A stretch of DNA of 34,227 nucleotides from assembly GCF_030681155.1 (NCBI RefSeq), contig NZ_JAUXXE010000001.1, forward strand, positions 1 to 34,227, read 5' to 3'. The position numbers and the translations under genes are program-made. Under the pieces are notes generated by a model that was given only the letters and a program-made list of their open reading frames with translations, had not been told where the DNA came from and did not search any database. Origin of the DNA: Phenylobacterium sp. Lineage in GTDB: Bacteria > Pseudomonadota > Alphaproteobacteria > Caulobacterales > Caulobacteraceae. Of the stretch, positions 24,714 through 33,554 are shown one piece after another (position 1 is the first letter of the stretch; each line of letters begins with the position of its first letter).

Positions 24714-26375
24714 TCACCCTCGCGCCTTCACCGGCGCGGCGCCGTCCACATAGCTTTCGTTGAGGTAGACTTCAGCCTCTTGCGGCGACAGCGCCGGGGC
24801 ATAGCCGAAGCCCTGGCCGTAGTCGCAGCCGAGCGAAAGCAGGTGGCGGGCCATCTGCGCGTTCTCGACTCCTTCGGCCACGACCTCCAGATCAAGATCC
24901 TGGCCGAGTTTCACGACCGAGGAGACGATCTTCACCGAGCCTTCGTTGGTGGCCATGGTCCGCACGAAATAGCGGTCGATCTTCAGGGTGTCGAAAGGCA
25001 GTCGCGTCAAGTAGCTGAGCGACGAGAAGCCGGTCCCGAAGTCATCCAGGGCCAGCGCCGCCCCGGCTTCCCGCAGCTTGCCCAGCACAATGGCGGCGCG
25101 ATCCGGATCGCGCATGACGTCGCCCTCGGTCACCTCGAGCTTCAGCGCGCCCGGCGGCAGGCCGGTCTCGCGGCGGATCGCGGTGACGTCGGAAACCAGG
25201 TCCGGCCGGTCGATTTCCCCAGTCGACAGATTCACGGCGACGGTCAGTTCGCCGGCCGCGTGGTGGTCGCGCCGCCACTTGGCCAATTGGTGACCAGCCT
25301 GGCGCATCATCATCGCCCCGAGCTCGCTCATTAGCCCCATCTCTTCGCAGAGCGGCAGGAACTGGTCGGGCGTCAGGAGGCCGCGGCGCGGATGGCGCCA
25401 GCGGGCCAGGGCCTCGAAGCCCGACAAGGCGCCGGTCGAGAGACGTACAATGGGTTGGTAGAAGGGCACGATCTCGTTGCGCCCCATGGCGCCGCGCAGA
25501 TCGCTCTCCAGGGCCAGCCGCGACAGCCCGTCGCTTTCAAGGCTTCTACCATAGGCGGCGGCCCCGCCGCGCCCGTTGCCCTTGGCCGCCTCGACCGCCA
25601 ATTCAGCCCGGCGCAGCAGTTCGGCAGCCTCGGGGGCGTCTTCGCCGCCCAGAGCCTCGACAGCGCCGATCGAGAGGGTCGGATGAATGTCGAAGCCGGC
25701 GACCCGCAGCGGCTGTTCCAGCGCCTGGCGCAGGGTCTCGGCGGCGGAGGGGCGCGAGGCCGGGGTCAGGACGGCGAACTCATCTTCGCCCACCCGCGCC
25801 AGCAGCGCGTTCGGAGGGAAGGCGGCGGCCAGGCGCGAGCCGAGCGCGGCCAGCACCAAGTCGGCGCGCTCGTGGCCCAGCGCCTCGTTTAGACGTCGCA
25901 GGCGGTCGAGGTCGGCGACCACCAGTTCATGTTGGCCAGGGCTCTGCAGGCGCTCGCGCGCCCGAGCGACAAATGTCTTGCGGTCCAGCAGGCCGGTCAG
26001 GCTGTCGAGGTCAGAGGACGCAAACCTCACCTCAGGAGCGATCACGCCGGCGGCGCGCAGGCCGCCCTCCTCCAGCCAGACGCCGCGCCAGATGCAGACT
26101 TGGCCGCCGCGCATGCGCACGCGCACGGCGATGGGCGAACCCGGTTCCTGAACGCGGAGGATATCTTCGGCCAGCGCCCGATCCGGCGGCAGGGCCAGGG
26201 CGCGCAGCGCCGCAGACGAACATTCCGGAGCCAGCGGCCCCAAGCCAAGCGCGCGCGATGCGCCAGTCAAACGCAGACGATCCTTCTCGGGCTCCCAGAG
26301 CCAGAGAACTACGTCAGCCGCACCCAACGCTTCTAGCGTCGTCGTGGCGTCCCAGCTCCAACGATCGTTCGGCAT
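24714..26375 (-). CDS. pdeA: c-di-GMP phosphodiesterase, PAS-GEDEF-EAL (PdeA-like)
   Basis: The 553-aa product has a PAS-like N-terminus (about 10-115), a degenerate GGDEF domain with GEDEF at 196-200, and an EAL domain with catalytic motifs intact: EAL 321-323, Asn382, DDFGTG 444-449, Lys465 in KIDR and Glu501 in EGVE. It should hydrolyse c-di-GMP to pGpG. In Caulobacter PdeA (CC3396) a GEDEF domain binds GTP and activates the EAL domain, and the protein is removed by CpdR/ClpXP at the swarmer-to-stalked transition. The C-terminus here ends in Arg-Gly, as I recall for PdeA. The oxidase-threonine neighbourhood also fits, but orthology is inferred. Confidence 0.9.
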   Translation of the reverse strand: MPNDRWSWDATTTLEALGAADVVLWLWEPEKDRLRLTGASRALGLGPLAPECSSAALRALALPPDRALAEDILRVQEPGSPIAVRVRMRGGQVCIWRGVWLEEGGLRAAGVIAPEVRFASSDLDSLTGLLDRKTFVARARERLQSPGQHELVVADLDRLRRLNEALGHERADLVLAALGSRLAAAFPPNALLARVGEDEFAVLTPASRPSAAETLRQALEQPLRVAGFDIHPTLSIGAVEALGGEDAPEAAELLRRAELAVEAAKGNGRGGAAAYGRSLESDGLSRLALESDLRGAMGRNEIVPFYQPIVRLSTGALSGFEALARWRHPRRGLLTPDQFLPLCEEMGLMSELGAMMMRQAGHQLAKWRRDHHAAGELTVAVNLSTGEIDRPDLVSDVTAIRRETGLPPGALKLEVTEGDVMRDPDRAAIVLGKLREAGAALALDDFGTGFSSLSYLTRLPFDTLKIDRYFVRTMATNEGSVKIVSSVVKLGQDLDLEVVAEGVENAQMARHLLSLGCDYGQGFGYAPALSPQEAEVYLNESYVDGAAPVKARG

Positions 26376-26434
26376 CGCCTCTAGACGCTATAGGCCAACG
26401 CGCCGTTGCGCGGTCCGGCATTTTGCCTTGCGCA

Positions 26435-27046
26435 CTAAACAGACACTCCGTCGTCCGGCTCCTCGTGCGCCCTCAAGGGCGAGACAAGACCGAACAACAC
26501 ATGATCTCGCCAAACGCCGTTAATTTTCAGATAAGCCTCAGCGAGCCCCTCTTCCCGAAACCCGGCGCGGTTGAGCAATCGGCGTGATGCGTCGTTCTGC
26601 GGGAGGCAGGCCGCCTCCAGCCGATGCAGGGCCAAAGTGCGGAAGGCGAAGACCGTGAGCGCTCGCACTGCAGCGAGCGTTTGGCCTTGTCTGGCAAAGG
26701 GTTGACCGCACCAATAACCCACCGAACCCATCTGGGCGACACCTCGCCGGACGTTCGAAAGGGTGATGCCGCCGGTCAGGGCGTCGTCGCGCGTTCGGTA
26801 GACAAAGAACGGAAAAGCGGTCCCCGCCTCGCGGTCGCGCGCATAGGCGGTCAGTCTGCGGCGGAACGCCGCACGGCTCAGATCGTCGGCCGGCCAAGTC
26901 GGTTCCCAGGGTTGCAGGAAGTCCCGCGACTGGGCCCGCAACTCCCGCCATTCGGCGAAATCAGTGGCGCGCGGAGGCCGAAGGCGCACCCCGTCACCCT
27001 CGATCCGCAGCCCGCTCTCCGGGGCGATCCAATCCAACAAGGCCAT
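26435..27046 (-). CDS. GNAT N-acetyltransferase, RimJ/RimL-like
   Basis: The 203-aa product has the GNAT fold: VRLRPPRATDFAEWRELR at the start, FVYRTRDDALTGGITLSNVRRG for the central strands, an acetyl-CoA-binding region around GYWCGQPFARQGQTLAAVRALTVFAF, and HRLEAACLPQNDASRRLLNRAGFREEGLA, the RimJ/RimL signature. The pyrophosphate loop Q/RxxGxG/A reads FARQGQTL, so the second Gly is altered, as in some RimJ homologues. It may acetylate a protein N-terminus such as ribosomal S5, but the substrate cannot be read. It lies 59 nt upstream of pdeA and 48 nt downstream of the M16 gene, in the same direction. Confidence 0.92.
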   Translation of the reverse strand: MALLDWIAPESGLRIEGDGVRLRPPRATDFAEWRELRAQSRDFLQPWEPTWPADDLSRAAFRRRLTAYARDREAGTAFPFFVYRTRDDALTGGITLSNVRRGVAQMGSVGYWCGQPFARQGQTLAAVRALTVFAFRTLALHRLEAACLPQNDASRRLLNRAGFREEGLAEAYLKINGVWRDHVLFGLVSPLRAHEEPDDGVSV

Positions 27047-27094
27047 GGTGCAGGGTCGCGGGATTGGGGGGGCGGCGTCAAGAGCCGGCGAGGG

Positions 27095-28372
27095 TTAGGC
27101 GAATAGTGCGTTCTGGAAGGCGTCGGCGGCCTTCAGAGCGCCCTTGGGGCCCAGCACGCTAACGGCGGCGCGGCGCGGAGCCAGGATCTGCTGGCCAAGC
27201 GCGATGATATCCTGCGCGGTCACCGCATTGATCTGCTGAGCGAGCTCGGCGGTCGGCAGGGTGGCGCCGAACAGCAGCACCTGGGCCGCGGCCTGTTCGG
27301 ACCGCGAGAGCGGTTGCTCACGGGCCATGAACATCGAGGCTTTCAGCTGCGCCTTGGCGCGGGAGAGTTCGGCTGGCTCGATGCGGGTCGCCATGCCCTG
27401 GACCTCGCCCGCGGCGACGCGGGCCAGTTCGGCGGCGTCCTTGGCGGCGCAGCCGGCGAATATCCCCAGTGCGCCGGTGTCAGCATAGGTCTCGGAATAG
27501 GCGTCGACCGCGTAGGCCAGGCCGCGCTTCTCACGAGCTTCTTGGAACAGGCGCGAGGCCATCCCGCCGCCCAGGATCTCGGCGTAGAGACGCAGGGCGA
27601 AATAGGCCTCGTCACGGACGCCGACCGCCGGCAGCAGGAAGACCAGATTGGCCTGCTCCAGCGATTTCGAGGTGGTGCGGGTTCCGCCGGTGAAGGCCGC
27701 CGGAGTCGGAAGCGCCGCGCCCTCCCCGACCGCGCCGCCGAAATCGCGTTCGGCCAGGGCCAGCAGTTCGGCCTCGTTCACCGCGCCGGAGGCGGCGATG
27801 ACTAGGCTGTCGGGCGCATAGAGCGCCGCGCGCCAGGCCGACAGGGTCTCGGTGCTCGCCCGGGCGATTGACTCGTCCGTGCCCAGGATCGGCCGCCCAA
27901 GCGGTTGGCCGCCGAAAGCTGCTTCCTGGGCCATTTCGAAGACGTGGTCATCGGGGGTGTCGGCAGCCTCAGCGATTTCTTGGCCGACCACCTGGATCTC
28001 GCGGACGAGATCGCCGGCGTCCATGGTCGGGCGCAAGACGAGGTCAGCAAGCACCGAGGACCCAAGGTCCAGGCCGCCCTTCAGGGCGCGGATCTGGAAG
28101 CTGGTGCGCTCATAGCCGGTCGCCGCGTTGATCTGGCCGCCTTCGGCCTCGATCACCTCGACGATGTCGCGGGCCGAGCGCTCGCCCGCCCCTTTGAAGA
28201 CCATGTGCTCCAACAGGTGCGACCAGCCGGAGCGGGCCTCGTCCTCGGAGCGGGCGCCCCGGCCGGCGACAACCGACAGGGCCAGGGTTTCAAGTCCATC
28301 AATGGGGTCGCAAACGACGCGAACCCCATTCTTCAGCGTGTGGACGGTGGGCAGTGGGTCAGCCTTCGGCAA
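27095..28372 (-). CDS. M16-family zinc metalloprotease (processing-peptidase-like)
   Basis: The 425-aa product (from TTG 28372) is a pitrilysin-family protease like the mitochondrial processing peptidase beta subunit. The inverted zinc motif HLLEH is at 52-56 (GWSHLLEHMVFKG), with the downstream Glu region GQEIAEAADTPDDHVFEM. The second half is the inactive M16 domain (LVFLLPAVGVRDEAYFALRLYAEILGGGMASRLFQEAREKRGLAY, a family signature). No ATG is near the expected N-terminus; TTG 28372 gives MPKADPLPTVHTLKNG and overlaps thrC by 14 nt. It probably cleaves peptides or presequence-like segments, target unknown. Confidence 0.93.
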   Translation of the reverse strand: MPKADPLPTVHTLKNGVRVVCDPIDGLETLALSVVAGRGARSEDEARSGWSHLLEHMVFKGAGERSARDIVEVIEAEGGQINAATGYERTSFQIRALKGGLDLGSSVLADLVLRPTMDAGDLVREIQVVGQEIAEAADTPDDHVFEMAQEAAFGGQPLGRPILGTDESIARASTETLSAWRAALYAPDSLVIAASGAVNEAELLALAERDFGGAVGEGAALPTPAAFTGGTRTTSKSLEQANLVFLLPAVGVRDEAYFALRLYAEILGGGMASRLFQEAREKRGLAYAVDAYSETYADTGALGIFAGCAAKDAAELARVAAGEVQGMATRIEPAELSRAKAQLKASMFMAREQPLSRSEQAAAQVLLFGATLPTAELAQQINAVTAQDIIALGQQILAPRRAAVSVLGPKGALKAADAFQNALFA

Positions 28373-29753
28373 AGGCCATGACGTAGGCCTTGATGGTGTC
28401 GGCGTCGGCAGGCAGCCGATCGAACCGCTCGTCCTTGCCGGCCAGATGAGAAGCAGTGCGCGGCATGATCGGCGTCTCGCCGGTGGCCGCCGCGACCGTG
28501 TCGGGGAATTTCGCCGGGTGGGCGGTCGATAGCACAACGATCGGCGCGTCGGTGACGCCCCGGGCGCGCTGCATGCCGGCCACGGCGACGGCGGTGTGCG
28601 GATCGATCAGTTCGCCGGTCTCACGCAGGGTGGCGACGATGGTGCGGGCGGTCTCGCCCTCATTGACCGAAACGCCTGTGAAGGTCTCGCGCATGGCCGC
28701 CAGCGCCTGGGGCGGGATGTCCATGCCGCCCGTCTCGGCGAAGGCGGCGAAGGCGCGGGCGGTCTCGACGCCGTCGCGGCGCACGCACTCGAAGTAAAGC
28801 CGTTCGAAATTCGACGCCGACTGGATGTCCATGGCCGGCGACTGGGTCGGGGCGGTCACGCCGCGGACGTAGCGGCCGTCCTCGAAGGCGCGTGCCAGGA
28901 TGTCGTTGGAGTTGGTGGCGATGATGATCCTGGCGATCGGCAGGCCCATCCGCTTGGCCACGAAGCCCGCGAAGCCGTCACCGAAGTTGCCGGACGGAAC
29001 CGCGAAAGCGACCTCGCGGTGGGGCGCGCCCAGCGCCACGGCGCTGGTGAAGTAATAGACGCTCTGGGCGACGATGCGGGCGAAGTTGATCGAGTTGACC
29101 GCCGACAGACCGACAGCCTGCTTCAGAGCCGCGTCCTGCAGCGAGGTCTTCAGGATCGCCTGGCAGTCGTCGAAGTCGCCAGCCACCGCCACGCAGCGGA
29201 CATTGTCCTCGTCCGCGGTGGTCATAAAGCGGCGCTGGACCTCGGAGATCCGGCCATCGGGGAACATCACGACGATCTTGGTGTTGGGCCGCCCGCGGAA
29301 AGCTTCGACCGCCGCGCCGCCGGTGTCGCCCGATGTGGCGCACAGGATCGTCTGGGTGCGATTCTGCTGGCCAAGAACATGGTCGGACAACCGCGCCAGC
29401 AACTGCATCGCCACGTCCTTGAAGGCGAGGCTGGGGCCATGAAACAGCTCGGCCATGAAACCGCCGGCCGAGAGCTGGCGGACGGGCACGACCGCGGCAT
29501 GGGTGAAGGTCGCGTAGGCCTCGGCGCACATCTCCGCCAGGGTCTCGCGCGCGATCTCATCACCGACGAAGCGTGAGAGCACTTCGGTTGCGACGTGGTG
29601 ATAGGGTTTTCCAGCAAAGGCCGCGATCTCGTCACGGCTGAAGGTCGGCCACTCCTGCGGCACATAAAGACCGCCGTCCGGCGCGAGGCCGGCGAGAACC
29701 GCATCAATGAAGCCGACGGAGGGCGATTCCCCCCGCGTGGAGACATACCGCAT
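28359..29753 (-). CDS. thrC: Threonine synthase
   Basis: This PLP enzyme converts O-phosphohomoserine to threonine, completing the step after ThrB (3699-4664). The 464-aa product is the long type: RGESPSVGFIDAVLAGLAPDGGLYVP at the start, the PLP lysine Lys112 in HGPSLAFKDVAMQ, CATSGDTGGAAVEAF as the phosphate loop, SVNSINFARIVAQS-like SAVNSINFARIVAQ, and VPSGNFGDGFAG. The ATG shares its A with the TGA of the SURF1 gene, and the 3' end overlaps the protease gene by 14 nt. Coupling to SURF1 ties it to the oxidase directon. Confidence 0.98.
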   Translation of the reverse strand: MRYVSTRGESPSVGFIDAVLAGLAPDGGLYVPQEWPTFSRDEIAAFAGKPYHHVATEVLSRFVGDEIARETLAEMCAEAYATFTHAAVVPVRQLSAGGFMAELFHGPSLAFKDVAMQLLARLSDHVLGQQNRTQTILCATSGDTGGAAVEAFRGRPNTKIVVMFPDGRISEVQRRFMTTADEDNVRCVAVAGDFDDCQAILKTSLQDAALKQAVGLSAVNSINFARIVAQSVYYFTSAVALGAPHREVAFAVPSGNFGDGFAGFVAKRMGLPIARIIIATNSNDILARAFEDGRYVRGVTAPTQSPAMDIQSASNFERLYFECVRRDGVETARAFAAFAETGGMDIPPQALAAMRETFTGVSVNEGETARTIVATLRETGELIDPHTAVAVAGMQRARGVTDAPIVVLSTAHPAKFPDTVAAATGETPIMPRTASHLAGKDERFDRLPADADTIKAYVMAFAEG

Positions 29754-30478
29754 CACGTCTTCCGTCTACGCCAAAGCATGGCGACATAGACGCCGACCAG
29801 GGCCGCAGCAAGACCGAACCAGGTCAGGGCGTATTCGAGGTGGCGATTGGTGATTTGAGCCGGCAGGGGCGCTGGATCCAGCGCCTTCCACTCGGGGTTC
29901 GAAGAGGTTTCCGCCATGAGGACCAGCGGAGCGGGGGCGTCGGCATTGAGCGCCTGGGCCATCGCGGGCACATCGCGCACGTACCAGCGATTGCCGGCGA
30001 CGTCGTTCGGGGGGCTGACGAAATTGCCCTTTTCCGGCACGCGCAGCACGCCGGTCACCGCGATCGGCGCCCGATCGGACACATTGACCTTCGGCCGGGC
30101 CGAGACGGTTTCGTCGACGAAACCGCGATCGACCAGGATCGTGCGGTAGCGGCCGTCGGTTGTCTGGCAAGCTGAGATCAGCCGGGCGCCCGGCTGGCCG
30201 TCGCGAACCGAATAGAGCTGGAGATAGGGCGCGCTGGCCAGGCCCGGGCACTCAATGCTGATCCGGGCGAAATCGAGATCGGCGCCGGCGGCCATGCGCT
30301 CGAGAGCCGCTGAGGCCGACTGGGCTGGAGCGGCCTGAAGCGCTTCCACGCGCGCCAGCAGGCTCTCTTTCCAGGCCAGTCGCTGGAGCTGCCAGACACC
30401 AAGGCCGATCAGGATGGAGAGCGAGATCGCGACCGCGATCGTCAGGCCCACCGGGAAGCGGCGAGCTTGATCAGTCAT
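29753..30478 (-). CDS. SURF1-family cytochrome oxidase assembly protein
   Basis: The 241-aa product has an N-terminal transmembrane helix (about 9-27, VGLTIAVAISLSILIGLGVW), followed directly by the family WQLQRLAWKESLLARVEA. A periplasmic domain follows with the repaired family core ILVDRGFVDE, VTGVLRVPEKGNF and NRWYVRDVPAMAQAL, and a second helix ends the protein (about 217-235). SURF1 binds haem a and helps insert it into subunit I. It overlaps the DUF983 gene by 8 nt and shares one base with thrC. Confidence 0.95.
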   Translation of the reverse strand: MTDQARRFPVGLTIAVAISLSILIGLGVWQLQRLAWKESLLARVEALQAAPAQSASAALERMAAGADLDFARISIECPGLASAPYLQLYSVRDGQPGARLISACQTTDGRYRTILVDRGFVDETVSARPKVNVSDRAPIAVTGVLRVPEKGNFVSPPNDVAGNRWYVRDVPAMAQALNADAPAPLVLMAETSSNPEWKALDPAPLPAQITNRHLEYALTWFGLAAALVGVYVAMLWRRRKT

Positions 30479-30827
30479 GGCGGGCTTCTGAGGCGTTGTT
30501 GGAGAACTGGGCCGCCAGCATCGCGCCCTTCAGCGGGCGGAGCAGACCGAGGCAGACGCCCAGGGTCAGTGGCAGGAAGATAACGATATGCACCCAGACC
30601 GGGGGCGAGAACTTCAGCTCGGTGAAGAGCATCAGGAAAGCGCAGAAGAAACCCGCGATCAGGATCACGAAGACTGCGGGGCCATCTCCAGAGTCGGCCT
30701 TGGCCAGGTCATACCCGCAAGATCCGCACCGGGGCGCGACCTTGAGGAAGCCTTCGAAGAGTCGCCCCTCTCCGCAGTTCGGGCAGCGGCCGCGAAGGCC
30801 CGCCAAAAGCGGATTGGGGCTGCTCAT
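30471..30827 (-). CDS. DUF983 membrane protein
   Basis: The 118-aa product has an N-terminal zinc-ribbon-like segment with Cys15, Cys18, Cys34 and Cys37 (RCPNCGEGRLF; RCGSCGYDL), then two transmembrane helices (about 50-68 and 77-97). This is the DUF983 pattern, found beside cox genes in alphaproteobacteria. Function is unknown, but the position between ctaE and SURF1 suggests an oxidase assembly role, possibly in metal handling. It starts 11 nt after the ctaE stop and overlaps SURF1 by 8 nt. Confidence 0.93.
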   Translation of the reverse strand: MSSPNPLLAGLRGRCPNCGEGRLFEGFLKVAPRCGSCGYDLAKADSGDGPAVFVILIAGFFCAFLMLFTELKFSPPVWVHIVIFLPLTLGVCLGLLRPLKGAMLAAQFSNNASEARHD

Positions 30828-30838
30828 GTCTCGGGGCC

Positions 30839-31714
30839 TTAGTGGCCGGCTCCGCCGAACACCACGTAGATGAAGGCGAACAGGAAGAGCCAGACAACGT
30901 CAACGAAGTGCCAGTACCAGGCGGCCGCTTCGAAGCCGAAGTGCTTTTGCGGGGTGAAACCGCCGCGCAGCAAACGGATCAGGCAGACGGCCAGGAAGAT
31001 GGTGCCGATCAGCACGTGGAAGCCGTGGAACCCGGTCGCCATGAAGAAGGACGAACCGTACAGGCCGGAGTTGGCCTGATCCTCGGCGCCGAAGAAGTAG
31101 TTGTGCGTCAGGATGTGGTGGTATTCGTAGGCCTGGATCATCGTGAAGACGGCGCCAAGCGCGATCGTCAGGATGAGGGCGATCTTGGTGCCTTTGCGGT
31201 CACCTTCCTGGATCGCGTGGTGCGCCCAGGTCACCGTCGTACCCGACAGCAGCAGGATGAGGGTGTTCAGCAGCGGCAGGTTCCAGGCCGGAACCGTTTC
31301 GATGCCTTGCGGCGGCCAGGTGGCCCAGGCCGTACGAACTTCTTCGATGGACGACAGCGTCCGGTGCTCGTGGAAGAGCGCCATTTCGAAGAAGATCCAG
31401 AACCACGCCACGAAGAACATCACTTCGGAGACGATGAACATGATCATGCCGTAGCGCAGGCCGATCGAGACGACGGGCGTGTGGTCGCCAGCCTTCGATT
31501 CCTTGATCACCTCCGACCACCAGCCGAAGAACGTATAAAGGACGCCGGCGAACCCGGCGGCGAACAGCCACCACGTGCCTTCCGGCAGGCCAAACAGGCC
31601 TTTCATCCAGACGACCCCGCCCAGCGCCATGATGACGGCGGACGCGGAACCCACGAGCGGCCAAGGGCTCGGAGGCAGCAAGTGGTAGTCGTGTTTGACT
31701 TCGCCGTGGGCCAT
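30839..31714 (-). CDS. ctaE: Cytochrome c oxidase subunit III
   Basis: The 291-aa product is a seven-helix COX3: [19 protein letters not shown] at the start, [39 protein letters not shown] (family core, about 70-110), [35 protein letters not shown], and [17 protein letters not shown] near the end. The subunit stabilises the catalytic core and proton uptake. It starts 75 nt downstream of ctaG, across a hairpin, with AGGA before the ATG. Confidence 0.98.
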   Translation of the reverse strand: MAHGEVKHDYHLLPPSPWPLVGSASAVIMALGGVVWMKGLFGLPEGTWWLFAAGFAGVLYTFFGWWSEVIKESKAGDHTPVVSIGLRYGMIMFIVSEVMFFVAWFWIFFEMALFHEHRTLSSIEEVRTAWATWPPQGIETVPAWNLPLLNTLILLLSGTTVTWAHHAIQEGDRKGTKIALILTIALGAVFTMIQAYEYHHILTHNYFFGAEDQANSGLYGSSFFMATGFHGFHVLIGTIFLAVCLIRLLRGGFTPQKHFGFEAAAWYWHFVDVVWLFLFAFIYVVFGGAGH

Positions 31715-31745
31715 TTCGGTCCTAACCCCTCTCAGATCTCACTGA

Positions 31746-31770
31746 CGCCAACTCCTCTCTCGAGTTGGCG
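31746..31770 (-). promoter_or_regulatory. 9-bp hairpin between ctaG and ctaE
   Basis: CGCCAACTC (31746-31754) and GAGTTGGCG (31762-31770) are perfect complements around a 7-nt loop. No T-run follows on the - strand, so it is not a standard intrinsic terminator. It could be an mRNA processing or stability site that lets ctaE differ in level from ctaG. Confidence 0.5.
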
Positions 31771-31789
31771 AAAGACAATTCGCGTGACG

Positions 31790-32431
31790 CTATAGCCCCG
31801 CCTTGGCGGTTACGCCAAGGGCGGAAGAATGGATTGTCGTCGAGGCGTCGGCGCGCTTTTCACCGCGCTGGGCCTCGACTGACGGAAAGAACGTGTAGGA
31901 GAGCGTGACCTCCCCCTTGCCCTTGGTCTCAAAGTCCTCGGCGAACTTGGGATCGACGAAGTAAACCACGGGAAATTCAATGGTTTCTCCAGCCGCAATC
32001 GTCTGGTCGGAGAAGCAGAAGCACTCGAGCTTCTGGAAATAGGCGCCGGCCGCTTCCGGCACGACATTGTAGATGGCGCGGCCGGTTATCGGACGATCAC
32101 CGTTATTCGTGACCTTGAAGAAGGCCAAGCCGGTCTCGCCGATTCGAATATCCTGAGAGGTCTGCTCGGCCGTGAACTTCCAGGGAAGCTCGCGGACGTT
32201 GGCGTCGAAGCGGATGGTCAGCTTCCGGTCCAGCACTTTCTCAGGTGCAACCTCGGCCTTGCGGACCGTGCCATCGAAGCCGGTGATCTGGCAGAAGGCC
32301 TTGTAGAGCGGCACCGATGCGTAGGCCGCGCCGATCATGGACACAAACCCGATCGCGCAGATCATGCCGACCTTGGCGTTGCGCTTCGCCTGGGGCGAGG
32401 GCTCCGGCTTAGAGCGGTCGTAGGCCAACAT
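31790..32431 (-). CDS. ctaG: Cytochrome c oxidase assembly protein CtaG (Cox11)
   Basis: The 213-aa product is a Cox11-type copper chaperone for the CuB site of subunit I. It has one N-terminal transmembrane helix (about 20-42, ending ASVPLYKAFCQITGF with Cys47) and a periplasmic Ig-like domain with the copper motif ECFCF (Cys137 and Cys139) in YFQKLECFCFSDQ. VVYFVDP and LSYTFFP are also family features. GGGAGG precedes the ATG, and the first 23 nt overlap the small coxF gene. Confidence 0.97.
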   Translation of the reverse strand: MLAYDRSKPEPSPQAKRNAKVGMICAIGFVSMIGAAYASVPLYKAFCQITGFDGTVRKAEVAPEKVLDRKLTIRFDANVRELPWKFTAEQTSQDIRIGETGLAFFKVTNNGDRPITGRAIYNVVPEAAGAYFQKLECFCFSDQTIAAGETIEFPVVYFVDPKFAEDFETKGKGEVTLSYTFFPSVEAQRGEKRADASTTIHSSALGVTAKAGL

Positions 32432-32561
32432 TGCCTCCCATACGCACGACAGTCACCACGAACACCAGGACGACGAACAGCACCAGGCCGAGCGCCAGGG
32501 CGATATTGCGCCCACGGCGCGCACGCGCCTCGATGGTTGGATCGGGCTTGGGCTCGCTCAC
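32409..32561 (-). CDS. coxF: Small membrane protein CoxF-like (50 aa)
   Basis: A GTG start at 32561 immediately follows the ctaB TAA (zero gap) and the frame runs to TAA at 32409, giving 50 aa: a charged N-terminus (MSEPKPDPTIEARARRGRN), one transmembrane helix (IALALGLVLFVVLVFVVTVV), then RMGGNVGLRPL. Small single-helix CoxF proteins lie between ctaB and ctaG in many alphaproteobacteria, which is the reason for the name. The 3' end overlaps ctaG by 23 nt. Role in oxidase assembly is inferred from position. Confidence 0.8.
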   Translation of the reverse strand: MSEPKPDPTIEARARRGRNIALALGLVLFVVLVFVVTVVRMGGNVGLRPL

Positions 32562-33530
32562 TTACAGCACTCCGACGCCCGGCAGGCCGAGCGCGTGCTC
32601 AGCCAGCAGGGTCGCAAACAGCAGGGTCAGGTAGAGGATCGAGAAGGCGAACAGGTTGCGGGCATCCTTGGAGCCGCCTTTGACGTCATAGAGGCCGTCG
32701 TCATTGCGCTCGCCTGCGGCTTCGCCAGCCCGGCTCTTGAAGACGCGCCAGGCGAGGACCAGGAACACCAGACCGCCAAGGCCGGCGACGGCCAGATAGG
32801 TCAGGCCGCCGAGCCCCGTGAACACCGGCACGATGCAGAGCGGCACGAACAACAGGCTGTAGATGAGGATCTGCTTGCGGGTGGAGGCCGCGCCCGCCGT
32901 CACCGGCATCATCGGCACTCCGGCCTTCTCGTAGTCTTCGCTCGTATAGAGCGACAGCGCCCAGAAGTGCGGCGGCGTCCACATGAAGATGATCGCGCAC
33001 AGGAGCCATGCGTTGAGCGGCGCGGTTCCCGTCGCCGCGGCCCAGCCGATCACCGGAGGCAAAGCGCCCGCCAGGCCGCCGATGACGATGTTCTGCGGCG
33101 TCGAGCGCTTCAGCCACATCGTATAGACGACCGCGTAGAAGAAGATGGTGAAGGCCAGCAGCCCGGCCGCCAGCCAATTCGTGGTCATGCCAAGCAGCAT
33201 TACCGAGAACATCGACAGCACCCCGCCCATGGCGAGCGCGTCGGAGCCCTGGACCTTGCCGGATGGCACGGGACGAGCGCGAGTGCGGCGCATCTTGGCG
33301 TCGATATCGGCGTCGTACCACATGTTGAAGGCGGCCGAAGCACCGGCGCCCACGGCGATGCAGAAGATGGCGATCGCCCCGAGGATCGGGTTCACCGACG
33401 AGTCGGCGCAGACCATTCCGGTGATCGCGGTGAAGATCACCAGCGACATCACGCGAGGCTTCAACAGCTGGACATAGTCCTGCCACCGCGGCGGTGCGCT
33501 CGTACGTGGAAGGGCTGGCGACATGGCCAT
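32562..33530 (-). CDS. ctaB: Protohaem IX farnesyltransferase (haem O synthase)
   Basis: It transfers a farnesyl group to haem B to make haem O, precursor of the haem A of this oxidase. The 322-aa product is a UbiA-type polytopic prenyltransferase with LLKPRVMSLVIFTAITGM, the Asp-rich NMWYDADIDAKMRRTRARPVPSG, and the second motif ALSLYTSEDYEKAGVPMMPVTAG. The C-terminal insert (SRAGEAAGERNDDGLYDVKGG) is in a loop before the last helix. I use ATG 33530; GTG 33533 and ATG 33524 are close alternatives. It is separated from ctaD by a strong hairpin. Confidence 0.97.
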   Translation of the reverse strand: MAMSPALPRTSAPPRWQDYVQLLKPRVMSLVIFTAITGMVCADSSVNPILGAIAIFCIAVGAGASAAFNMWYDADIDAKMRRTRARPVPSGKVQGSDALAMGGVLSMFSVMLLGMTTNWLAAGLLAFTIFFYAVVYTMWLKRSTPQNIVIGGLAGALPPVIGWAAATGTAPLNAWLLCAIIFMWTPPHFWALSLYTSEDYEKAGVPMMPVTAGAASTRKQILIYSLLFVPLCIVPVFTGLGGLTYLAVAGLGGLVFLVLAWRVFKSRAGEAAGERNDDGLYDVKGGSKDARNLFAFSILYLTLLFATLLAEHALGLPGVGVL

Positions 33531-33554
33531 CACAATACTCTCAAAACGACCAAA

